Shown here one piece after another: positions 19,837 to 28,723 of a stretch of DNA of 28,723 bases (position 1 is the first letter of the stretch; each line of letters opens with the position of its first letter). The position numbers and the translations under genes were made by a program. Source of the stretch: Circinella minor (lineage: Eukaryota > Mucoromycota > Mucoromycetes > Mucorales > Lichtheimiaceae); NCBI GenBank assembly GCA_016758965.1, contig JAEPRB010000329.1, positions 7,947 through 36,669 on the forward strand, read 5' to 3'. The notes under the pieces were generated by a model. It was not told the origin of the DNA and ran no database searches. It saw only the letters and a list, made by a program, of their open reading frames with translations.

Positions 19837-20762
19837 ATGCCTTTTAAAAGTAAATTATCTAAACATAGTGATGAATTATATATATATATATATATATTTT
19901 ATCAAACAAACATAAAAAACTAAATGATTTATATATATATATATATATATAGTTGCCAATCATGGAGGTCGATACTTATATGTAGACCAAAATAATGAAG
20001 TTTTAACAGATACAAATCTTGATTTATCAACACCACCTGAAGATTTAGCTTCCAAAGGAGATACATTTAATATAGATGATAAAAATCGTCTTTTAATGAA
20101 TGATAAACCTGTGACTTTAACTACTAAAACAACACCTAAAGGTCGTTTAACAAAATTTGGTTTAATATTAGAACAAGCTAATTCTGAAGAGGTAAAATAA
20201 AAATTTCTTTTTTTAAACATGGGTTTAATACATATAGGATCGACACACACACAAGCTTTATATATAATCCATTTCTCTCTTGTAATATATATATATATTA
20301 AAAGAAATTGATAAAACGTGAAACTAATATATATATATATATATATGAAAGTACGTCATTCGTACAGCTGATAGAAAAAAGAATCATCGTTACGTATATG
20401 CTGGTTTAGAAAAATTAAAAGTTCAAGATGAACCCAATGCTATGTCTATGTTTTCAGTAGTTAAAGAAGATGAACAACAAAATAATAATATACAAGAACA
20501 AGATCAACAAAGTAGTACATATCATGATGACAAGATCAATAACATGAACAACATGAATAATGAGAATAGTAGTAGTATGAGACAAGATAATAATGATAGT
20601 AATAATACAACAACAGCACAGAGTGTTACTCCTCCTACATTTTATCCACCTTCTTCTTCAATTACAATTCCAATGAATACACCTACTCCTCCTCCACCTC
20701 TTAATAATCCTTCTCATACTTCTTCTACATCACCTCAATCAAATCATTTCTTTCAGTTTTAA
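19837..20762 (+). CDS. Unrecognised 220-aa protein with 13-nt first exon
   Basis: The exons are 19837-19849, 19953-20191 and 20352-20762, totalling 663 nt, with GT-AG borders throughout. The first exon encodes only MPFK plus one base. The folded-looking part is residues 1-120, with repeated short beta-like segments: HGGRYLYVDQNNEVL, FNIDDKNRLLMNDKPVTL, LTKFGLILEQANSEEYVIR and NHRYVYAGLEKLK. Spacing of G-R-Y-L-Y-V and N-R-L-L elements is reminiscent of beta-trefoil or other all-beta repeats, but I recognise no family. Residues about 123-220 are low complexity, rich in Asn, Gln, Ser, Thr and Pro. There is no signal peptide or membrane segment. An alternative first exon is possible because the upstream region is repetitive. 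The existence of exons 2 and 3 as coding is well supported by codon pattern. Confidence 0.7.
19931..19952 (+). repeat. (AT)n run ending at a 3' splice site
   Basis: The AT run is immediately followed by AG, which serves as the acceptor of intron 1 of the 220-residue gene. A second AT run lies near 19876-19898 in the same intron. Confidence 0.8.
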
Positions 20763-20969
20763 AAAATAATATATATATATATATATTTTATCACTATTAG
20801 TATTATTATTATTGATAAAAAAAAAAGAAGAATAGAATTTGATAAAATGACATGTTTTATTTGCAAAGTTTATATATAAAAGACGTCATGGTAATATCTC
20901 TTTCTACTGGGTTATTAAATAAAAAATTTAAAAATAAAAATAAATTATAAATTATACGTATCTATATCC

Positions 20970-21737
20970 ATGTCACTTTCTTTGAATTTTAAACGTTCTC
21001 GTTCTCGTCAACAAAAACGTCGTTCATCAACACCCTCTTCACCTTCTTCTTCTTCATCATCCAATGAAAGTCAAGATATTATACCAGAAAATCCAACATC
21101 AGTAGATCAACAAGAAGAAATAATAGTAGAAGAACATGATTATCAACGTCGAAAGCGATATTCTCGTGAAGAACAAGAGATATTATTACAATCTTTTAAT
21201 ATTAATCCAAGACCTTCAAGACGTGAAAAACAAAGATTAGCTACTCTTTGTCATGTAGATACACATCAAATTCAAGTATGGTTTCAAAATCATAGAGCTA
21301 AATTACAACAACAATCAAGATTAAAACAAAAAAATAAACAACGAGAACAACAAGAGAATGTAGGTAGTAGTAGATATATTCCATATGCTATTCAAGATGA
21401 AGAAGAAGATCAGGAAGTGAGTATAGAAGAATCATCCAGTGGTCAACAAGAATCATTATATCATGATATTCCAAGACAACATACACCTCGTCGTACTACA
21501 AGAAGTCGAATATTAGACCATGAACCGCAACAAGATATTCATGATCGTCGTATGTATAAATCATTTCACTTTTTTGTACACAAACTAAATAATAATATTG
21601 GGAGGGAAGGTCTTTTTCCATCAAAAAAAAAAAAAAAAAATTCATCTTATTAATTCATTAAAGGTTTATGCATTTTTCGACGATTTTTTTGTTGTCCTAA
21701 TAATAATAATAATAATAATAACAATCATCATACATAG
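20970..21737 (+). CDS. Homeodomain transcription factor, 217 aa (spliced)
   Basis: The homeodomain lies at about residues 59-117. It starts QRRKRYSREEQEILLQSF, and helix 3 carries IQVWFQNHRAK (102-111 region), with the invariant W, F, N and R of the DNA-recognition helix. Position 52 is His, where Arg is commonest. The N-terminus is basic and Ser-rich (RSRSRQQKRRSSTPSS). After the domain comes a Gln/Lys stretch, then an acidic segment. I favour exons 20970-21549 and 21664-21737, using GTATGT and TTAAAG, which gives a tail of RLCIFRRFFCCP, then Asn run and HHT. Without splicing the frame continues to 21653 and ends in a poly-A-encoded Lys run. Target genes are unknown; it is probably a nuclear, sequence-specific regulator. 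Confidence 0.85.
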
Positions 21738-22119
21738 GTATTAGAAAGAATAAAAGAAAAGGTAATAATAATGAGTGGTGTGTGTGTTTTTTCATTTAGT
21801 TGAGTTTAAGAAAGGAGGGGGATTTTTTTTTTTTTTCTAAAAATTTATCTCTTTGGTTTTTATTAGGCTTGACCCATTAATTCTTGTGGTGCTAGAGTGA
21901 TATGGCTTACAACTATTCCAATAAACATTCCCCCACCCCCCCAATTTATACGTATATATATATATATATAAAAGAAGAAGAAGAAGAAGATGTTATTCAA
22001 ACAAAAACAGAAAAATTATATATTTTTTTATTACCTTTTTTTGTCTTTGGAATTTTTTAATTTAAATATACAAAAAAAAAAAAAATGATAGTAACATAAA
22101 AGATATACTATTTTTTTTT
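21738..22119. other. Convergent intergenic region, homeodomain gene to GPAT
   Basis: It lies between two convergent 3' ends. It contains T-runs, a C-rich stretch near 21931-21942, an (AT)n run near 21955-21970 and a GAA repeat near 21975-21990. No gene is seen. Confidence 0.45.
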
Positions 22120-24214
22120 TCACTTGCCTCGATGAATAAAACTTTTCTTTACATCAAGTTTATCACTACTATCATGATGGAGAGTGTCTTTTTTTAATTG
22201 TGGAAAAAATAGATCTTGATGTTCATGTACAAAGGATGTAATATCTCTTGATAAATCATTTCTCATTACACGTAAAATTTGTCCTACTTCAGGATTACGT
22301 ACAGCTAAGAATAATGGTTTAATGGATCTAAAAAATAATAATAATCATCATATTCAATTAATCTCTCTGTTCTAAATACAAATATATATAAAAACAGAAT
22401 AAAGACTTTACTTGTAAATATCAATACCACTATCACCTAATCGCATTAAAATATAATGTAAAATAGGTTGAATAGCCCATATCATACAAGCACGCATCAT
22501 TTTTGTATGAATAGTTAATTCAGGTTTACGTTTTAAAAGATATCCAAAATAAATAGCTGCATAAAATCCATAAAGCATAGGTGCAGCAATACCTGCTACA
22601 ATAATTTTCCAAGTGGCTAAAACATCTTTGCCTGCTATTTTAACCATAGATCCTGCCAATGCCTCTGTATATATTGTTAATGATATACATCTTTAAAAAA
22701 AACACTACTCTCTCTCTCTCTCTATTCTCAAAATTACCTTTTTGTTTTTGTTTACTAATAGTATGCGTAGCCCAAATAAGTGGAAGATTGGCTAAAATTC
22801 TTTGAAATAATAATAATAATAATTAATTACTCTCTTTTAACCCTTTCCTCGGCCACCACCAAAAAAAAAAAAATGGACGAAAACTTACGAAGGTGCACCT
22901 AATCCAGCTAAAATAATTAATTTAAATAATCTTCTCATTAATAATAATGAAGCACGTATAGGTGTAATATTTAATTTATCCACTTGATGATCTTTAATTC
23001 CCAAAAATGATAATGTATCATTATATAATTTCACTTTTCTTGTTAAAGAAATTAATCTTGTATCCTCTTTTTCTTTTAATTGAATCCATCCTGTCACAAA
23101 ATGTCGATTTAATTCAACCACTTGATGTAATGTTAATTTTTTTGTATTATATAATCGTCTCGCTGCTTGAATGACTAATAATGTATCATAATCAGGTGCA
23201 TTGGTTGTCACTGTTTTAAAAGCTTCATCACTTTGATCTAATAAATGGGTAATGGCTTCTCTTTTTTCTTTTCCACCTTTTTTAAATCCTTCTACCCATG
23301 TTGGATTCATAGAAATAGGTTGACCAAAAGAAACAACGGCACGTGAACGAAATCGATCCGGATGAAAATAATTTAATCCAACAGGTACAATTTTTAATTT
23401 AGATATTAATTCTGGATTTTCAGCCATGGCCCCTAATGCCATGACAGCAAATCCAGCTTTTAAAGGTAACATTTCAGGTCGATCGTGACTTCCACCTTCA
23501 GGAAAAACAGTAATACATTCATTTCGATTTAAATAATCATGCACTTCATTATAAACAGGTGTTTGATCCACATGAGGTGCAATTTTAAAAGATGTATAGA
23601 ATGTCGTATTTGTATTAGGGATAGCATGTGTTATTTCAATACATGTATCGGATATCACACGTGCCACATGGCCTTTATAATTTTTTCCAAAAATAATAAA
23701 ATCTCTTGGATTTAATTCTTGAGTAAATTGTGTATTTTCACCTAAAATATGAAATGGATCCTCTTTTTCTGAATAAGTGATACTTCCCGTACCCTTATGA
23801 ACAATATCTTGAGGTCGTACTACAGGAACTATAAAAAGTCAAGGAGTATTTTTTTATTTTATTGTTAGGGAATTTGATTTTCTTTCTCTCTCCCACTTTT
23901 TCATACAAAAAAAAAAGAAACATACTAGCACTCAAGATTTTACCGACATGACCAATAAGTGGTCTATTATAAGAAACGGATGCCATCAAAACATATGAAT
24001 GACGAGGATTACGACTTAATAAAGTAACACCATCAATAAATTGGTTGGCATGAGGACCCACAATAAAAATACATGGATCTGAACTAGGTACAAGGTGTGT
24101 ACCTGTTGTTTGAATTTCTCGAAAAAATAAATGAGATATAACTCGAAATCCGAGTCTAAAAGCAGTATAAATGAGTGGAGGTGAAGGTGTAATAATAGAA
24201 TCGTTTTCAGTCAT
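22120..24214 (-). CDS. GPT2: Glycerol-3-phosphate / DHAP acyltransferase (Gpt2/Sct1 type), 583 aa
   Basis: The exons on the - strand are 24214-23926, 23828-22889, 22799-22738, 22664-22412 and 22327-22120, totalling 1752 nt. The PlsC-type acyltransferase domain has motif I IVGPHANQFIDG (51-62), then SYNRPLIGHVGKI and PVVRPQD (motif II region, 98-104), motif III FPEGGSHDRP (205-214) and motif IV PVGLNYFHPDRFRSRA (245-260). The C-terminal third is hydrophobic (LLMRRLFKLIILAGLGAP, then VAGIAAPMLYGFYAAIYFG and MIWAIQPILHYILM), consistent with ER membrane anchoring. The enzyme performs the first acylation step of glycerolipid synthesis, from glycerol-3-phosphate or dihydroxyacetone phosphate to lysophosphatidate. 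GPT2 and SCT1 are paralogues, and which is the closer match cannot be settled here. Met1 gives a short hydrophilic leader and is the first in-frame ATG. Confidence 0.93.
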
Positions 24215-24544
24215 TTCTCTTTTTTTTTTAATTGTAGGGTATATATAATAATAAGGAAAGGAGAGAAAAAAAGCTAAAAAGGAAAGGAAAGGAAGGGGGG
24301 GGGGGAAGGGAAATAGTTTTTTATATAATAAAAAAAAAAAAAAGTGTGGAGTAAAAAAAAAAAGAAAGTGTGGAGTAGAAGTAAACTTGGCTACTTTTAT
24401 TTTTTAAATCTCAAATAAGCATGTGATTATTCTAATTGACTGACACATTTTCAATTTCTTATTGTATTACATAAAACATAATTCATTTTAATTTGTAGTG
24501 ATAATTCTCTTCATATATGTGAGTATAATATGTATCATTTTTTT
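24215..24544. other. Intergenic: GPAT promoter and 3' end of the Rsa3 gene
   Basis: It contains a G11 run (24295-24305), several poly-A/T runs and a repeated AAAGTGTGGAGTA word near 24341-24377. No gene is seen. Confidence 0.4.
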
Positions 24545-24922
24545 TTATTCTTGAATAGCATCTGCTAAAATAATTTCTTGTTCCAAATTTGAGAAAATAT
24601 CAATACCAGATTCAAGTGAATTAATAAGGATGGGTAATTGTGATACACTAAATGTTGGTTCCTAAAATAATAATAATAATCATCATCATTCGTCAATCCA
24701 AATTATTAATCCCTAATTTATTATTATTATTTACCTGTCGAATTTTATCTAAATCTGAACCAAATGCACGCGTAATTTGACCCATATAATGATCTCTAAA
24801 TTTTGGTTTCATTGTTGGTTTTTTTATTCGTTCTTCTTCTTCTTCTTCTTGACTTTGTTGTTCATCTTCACTCATAGCTTCTTCATCACTTTCATTATCA
24901 TTATCATCATCATCATCATCAT

Positions 24923-24957
<35 letters not shown>

Positions 24958-25387
24958 GCTTCAAGTTGTTGTACAATATCATCTAATTTATCCGAATCCA
25001 TTTCTTCATCAAGATTGGCAAATAAATCATTTTCTTCATTATCTGAAAGAATAATAATTTTGAGTTAAAAAAAAAACTTTTTTTCTTTCTCTATCTGTTT
25101 TTTTTTTTACCTTGAATAATAGAATCTTGTTCCTATTTCAAATCATTTTTTTTTTTTTTAAAAAAAAAAAAGAAAATTAAGAATTAGTAGGGAATAATTA
25201 ATAAAAAGATTCCCCCCCACCAAGTTTATCAATGGAATCAGATTTGGATTTAGATTGGGGGACATACATGGGTAATATTAGGTGAAGATTCAGGTAGAGT
25301 TGATTTATGTTTTTTATTTTTTATTGTATTTGATGATTGTTGTTGTTGTTGTTGTTGTCGTTTGTGTCCTATTTTTGCTTTTGCCAT
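24545..25387 (-). CDS. RSA3: Ribosome assembly protein 3, 188 aa
   Basis: The exons on the - strand are 25387-25268, 25132-25111, 25042-24735 and 24661-24545, totalling 567 nt. Exon 2 is only 22 nt. The N-terminus is basic with a seven-Gln run (MAKAKIGHKR followed by Q7). The middle is strongly acidic with long Ser and Asp runs, then a Glu run. The conserved C-terminal domain is FRDHYMGQITRAFGSDLDKI (about 129-148), followed by LPILINSLESGIDIFSNLEQE, matching the Rsa3 domain pattern. In yeast Rsa3 acts in the nucleolus in early 60S subunit assembly with Dbp6-containing particles. The acidic/Ser region is encoded by trinucleotide repeats (24897-24957) and is likely length-variable between strains. 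Confidence 0.88.
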
Positions 25388-25695
25388 TTTGTAAAAATAT
25401 GTCAATTAAATATTGAAAAAAAAAAAAAGTTTGTATTTCTTTTTCAAAAAAAAAAAAAATTATATGCCGCGAGCTGAGTTTTTACTTGTAAAAAAAAAAA
25501 AAAAAGCTATTGTTAAACCCAAAACGCATATATTTTAGTGAATGATGGCATCATTTAAAATCCTGTAAAGTTAAAATTGATATTATAAAAAAAAAAAAAG
25601 GTCTAGAACTTTTTCATTATAACGTACTACTTTAAATACTCGTAATAAAAGATCAACAATACTATAACTTGATCTGAGTGAAAAAAAAAAAAAAA

Positions 25696-25759
25696 GATCA
25701 TCACTGGTTGTAAAAGAAAAAAGAAAGAGGAATCCTGTAACAAATAAGGAGTGATGATC
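25696..25759. repeat. Perfect 10-bp inverted repeat, 44-nt loop
   Basis: GATCATCACT at 25696-25705 is the exact inverse of AGTGATGATC at 25750-25759. The right arm contains GTGATGA, the box C consensus of C/D snoRNAs, but I see no matching CTGA box D at a suitable place. Confidence 0.6.
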
Positions 25760-26413
25760 CTCTTTCCAAAACGACGTTGAATGACATTCATTTTTATCGT
25801 AGTACGTACCTTACAACGCACGCACGTACGTAGCATCCAAATATATACGTATATATATAATATATATATATATTTATATAAATGATGATCTCATCTTGTT
25901 AATAAACTTTTTCCATTAAATTTCTTTATTTTAAAATAACAAGTTAATAATTTAAATTGTAATAAGAACCACGTTTTTATTAAGAGAGGTGAACCTGTTA
26001 TTCTCTTGTTAGCTTATTAAAAAATAAAAAATAAAATCGTTTATGATATAAAAATACAAAGAGTTTGATCGAGTCACTTTTGTGAAACCTTGACAACACG
26101 CGGGTACCCTTTCCTTTTTGAAAAACTCAGTTGCCCAATAAAAGGATTTTAATTGCTTTTGGTTGTTGTTGTTATTGTTATTGTTGTTGTTGTTGGGGGA
26201 GAGAGTACACTCAATTATAAAACTTTCAATAATAATTATACATCGGGGAGAGGAACAACAACTTACTTTTGTATATACTCGGATCTTTATCCGAACACTC
26301 TCAAATAATGACAATAATTAGACTTAATGGGGGGGGGGTGCTACGTCAAAACAACTAAAAAAGTAATATAAAGTTTTTTTCTCTCAAAAACGTCAATGTA
26401 TCATGTGGAAGTG

Positions 26414-26443
<30 letters not shown>
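26414..26443. repeat. 30-bp poly-A tract
   Basis: An uninterrupted run of A lies in the promoter region of the RasGEF-like gene. It could exclude nucleosomes. Its exact length may be affected by sequencing. Confidence 0.9.
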
Positions 26444-26445
<2 letters not shown>

Positions 26446-26688
26446 TTCTTTTTTTTGCCACACACACATTTTTACCTCTTTTTCTTTTTTCTTTTTTTTT
26501 TAATAAAAAAAACACCCTCTATTCAAGGCGCGGGAAATAACTTTATATATATATATACCCTATTATTATTATTGATATCCTCCCATTTCTCTAATATCTT
26601 TTCTCCTTTATTTTTGGGTGCTTACATGCAGCTTTTTTTTTTTTTTTTTGTATAAACAATAACAATTATTTTCAATTATAAATAAATC

Positions 26689-28637
26689 ATGGAACCATTG
26701 GATGATCGACCTATATCACCATGGACAAGAACAATGGATCGTTTATATTCACCTAATGAAAATAATAATAATGCTTCAAGGTAAATCTTTTTTTTTTATT
26801 ATTATTATAGATAGAAAAAAAGTGCTACGCGTTTTATAAAATTTGGGGAGTCTATGTGTGTGTGTGTGTGTGTGTATGTGTACTTGTGTGTGTGTTGGGG
26901 GTGAAGGGAAAAGGAAAGGGAGACAAAAAGGTTATATAACAAGACAATATATATATAAAAAAAACAAAAACAAATAGCTTTCTTCTTATTCTTCTCTCTT
27001 TCCCCCCCCCCTTTTTTTTTTAACATTAACAACTCACATGTTTCGTTTTTCTTTAAATAAAAATAATAGTATTCACCAAAAAAATAAAAACAAGGATCAT
27101 GACACGTTGAACCATGATCCTAGTTCATCACCGAATAATAACAATCAACAAGACAATGATCATTATAGGAATGCAGAAGCAATGACAACAGACATTCCAC
27201 TTCCACAAGAAACAGCCATTCCAGGTCCACGTCGAAAACGAAATAATTCATTAATTCCACCTGAACTTATGAATGATAATAGTGAAGGTGGAAGAGAACG
27301 AGCTGCTTTAGCGACTGTATTTGGTGTACGAGAATATACAGAATCAAAAATATTTTGGGAACGACAAGTCGCTAATTATTATCAACCTTCAACAAGTACA
27401 ACAACAGCAACTACTTTAGAAGAGGATCATGACACAATGCATGGGAATGGATCTATACATCCTACCAGTATTTCTAATACAGTAGATGAATCTATAAAAA
27501 ATCATTCGGTGATGAGTTATCCAATACCTTCCTCTTCATCTCAATTACAACCTACTCCCAGTACGAGTAATAATAACAATAATAATAAACAAGTTATTTC
27601 ATCCTTATTCGATTCTGCTTTTGAAAATGTAGGGAATCGATCGACACTCCCTGTGGATCCTACAACAAGTCGTCAAATGAAATCATCCGGCACCAAAACA
27701 GTCGAATTCAGTCTACCCGATATTCCCGTTGTCAGTCAATTTAGTGATCTTTTTACGGATACAACATTGGATATGAAAACAACACGTCATTTAAAAGATA
27801 AAAAATTACCAAGACCTGTTTCATTTACTTCATCTATTTTTGAAGAAGATCCATCACATTATCCTGAAGTAGCATCCATTCCACCTTCCATTATATCTGA
27901 AAACCAATACTCTTTAAAAAAATATGATACCATTGCTCCTCCATTAGTTTTTACTAATTATCCACCAGCTATTTTCGATTTATTAACATCCGATGAAGAT
28001 GAACGTATCATTATTTGGGGTCTTGATCCACAAGTACTTTCAGCATCGATGGCAACCACATCAGCCGCAGGAAAAAAATTATCTTTGGATGAAACACCTA
28101 CACCTACACCCTCTACATTAACAACACCTTCTTTAGCTTCTGTTCAATCCGTTCCTACAAATCCTAATATTAAAGGATTTTCATCCAATACAACAACAAC
28201 AACGTCAACATCTGAATCGACTCCTTCAACTACAAAACGATTAATGAAACCAAGATGGTCAAGTCAATTTTTATCTGAAAAATTAAGTAAAACGTCATTA
28301 CCATTAATTAAAAATAAACATCATTTACCACGTTATGGAACACCTATACCCGATTCTTTGGATGAACATTATAAAGAAAAAAGTGGATCTATTTTATTCA
28401 AATTTGCTAGAAAACAAAGTATGCGTGTTGGAAAAGGAAAACGGGTGAATGCTATTATGGAAGATGATCAACGATCGGTTCAATCCATGGATGTTCCTAA
28501 AGTAATTGAAGCTGCTACAGTAGAAAAACTTGTTGAAAAGTTGACAATGTCATTAGGTAAAAAAAATTGGGGGGGGGGAGATGGTTCAATAGAAAAAAAA
28601 AACAAAACAAGGATATTAAAAAAAAGGTTTTTTTTTT

Positions 28638-28680
<43 letters not shown>

Positions 28681-28723
28681 TTTTTTTTTTTTATTTTTAT
28701 TATATTTTTTTTTTTTTTTTTTT
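26689..28723 (+). CDS. 5' part of a large protein reaching a RasGEF-N-like motif (incomplete)
   Basis: Exon 1 is 26689-26780 (MEPLDDRPISPWTRTMDRLY onward). Exon 2 is 27070-28556 and ends at a GTAAAA donor in phase 1. The rest lies beyond the window. The visible 526 residues are mostly polar and disordered, with Ser/Thr/Asn runs. Structured-looking islands are the ALATVFGVREYTESKIFWERQ segment, SDEDERIIIWGLDPQ (near 335-350) and SILFKFARKQSMRVGKGKRV. The exon ends with VPKVIEAATVEKLVEKLTMS, which fits the first helix of a RasGEF N-terminal (REM-like) domain, where a T-x-x-x-L-V-x-x-L-T pattern is typical. A fungal Ras/Rap exchange factor or a Bem2/Lte1-like regulator would fit. The family assignment rests on one short motif. 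Confidence 0.5.
28629..28723. repeat. Long poly-T tract at the window edge
   Basis: It is almost entirely T, with rare G and A interruptions, inside an intron of the RasGEF-like gene. It may coincide with an assembly boundary. Confidence 0.85.

Larger units (their letters stand above)
25388..26688. other. 1.3-kb divergent intergenic region (Rsa3 / RasGEF-like)
   Basis: It separates two divergently transcribed genes and so holds both promoters. Visible content: many poly-A runs of 12-15 bases, an inverted repeat at 25696-25759, a cluster of TACGTA/CGTACG palindromes at 25800-25850, a TTG trinucleotide run near 26163-26196, a G10 run at 26329-26338 and an A30 run at 26414-26443. No convincing gene is seen. 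The - strand frame at 26009-26314 is made of repeat-encoded Asn and is not convincing. Confidence 0.5.

Noticed and set aside
24777..24986. 69-codon + strand frame rich in Ile and Thr
   Set aside because: It is the antisense of the trinucleotide repeats in Rsa3.
26009..26314. - strand frame with a long Asn run
   Set aside because: The run comes from a TTG/TTA repeat, and the rest shows no protein-like pattern or splice context.
2500..28723. CRISPR array or prokaryotic operon
   Set aside because: Intron-rich genes and fungal families show this is eukaryotic nuclear DNA. The repeats present are microsatellites, a 127-bp doublet and transposon ends, with no regular spacer structure.

Overview
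The window looks like a piece of an AT-rich nuclear genome from an early-diverging fungus, most likely Mucoromycota (Mucorales). The reasons are the many short GT-AG introns (some with a perfect TACTAAC branch site), the Asn/Gln/Ser homopolymer runs in proteins, compact head-to-tail genes, and fungal-type protein families (a Gpt2/Sct1-like acyltransferase, Rsa3, a long-form tRNase Z). All gene models were spliced by eye. Where I give an amino-acid length, the exon lengths sum to an intact frame.

Left part (1 to about 11,600): accessory and repeat-rich. Positions 1-2220 are a decayed DNA transposon with CACCATGGG termini, subterminal repeats built on the unit GATATCGCAGA, and broken coding sequence resembling the C-terminal (DUF4218-like) part of CACTA/Tnp2-type transposases. 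It is followed by an intact eight-exon gene for a 501-residue protein of unknown function (2870-5007). Two decaying copies of the same gene follow (about 7215-8553 and 8775-10745). They keep matching intron sequence, so they arose by DNA-level duplication. A 127-bp direct duplication lies between the first and second copies.

Right part (about 11,600 to the end): a conserved housekeeping block. On the + strand: a prenylcysteine-oxidase-like flavoprotein (11668-13936), long tRNase Z (14560-18159), a reticulon-like ER protein (18459-19564), an unrecognised 220-residue protein starting with a 13-nt exon (19837-20762), and a homeodomain protein (20970-21737). On the - strand: a glycerol-3-phosphate/DHAP acyltransferase (24214-22120) and the ribosome assembly factor Rsa3 (25387-24545). 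A 1.3-kb divergent intergenic region then separates Rsa3 from the 5' part of a large + strand gene (26689 to the window edge), whose last visible exon ends in a motif like the start of a RasGEF N-terminal domain. The window closes in a long poly-T tract.

The conserved genes are not an operon and share no pathway. PCYOX-like, reticulon and GPAT are secretory/ER functions, while tRNase Z and Rsa3 are RNA/ribosome functions. The best candidates for something undescribed are the 501-residue family with its two dying siblings and the 220-residue orphan protein. The coherent but diverged CACTA-like element, an apparent excess of the palindrome TACGTA, and the repeated C/G homopolymers in non-coding DNA are also worth checking.
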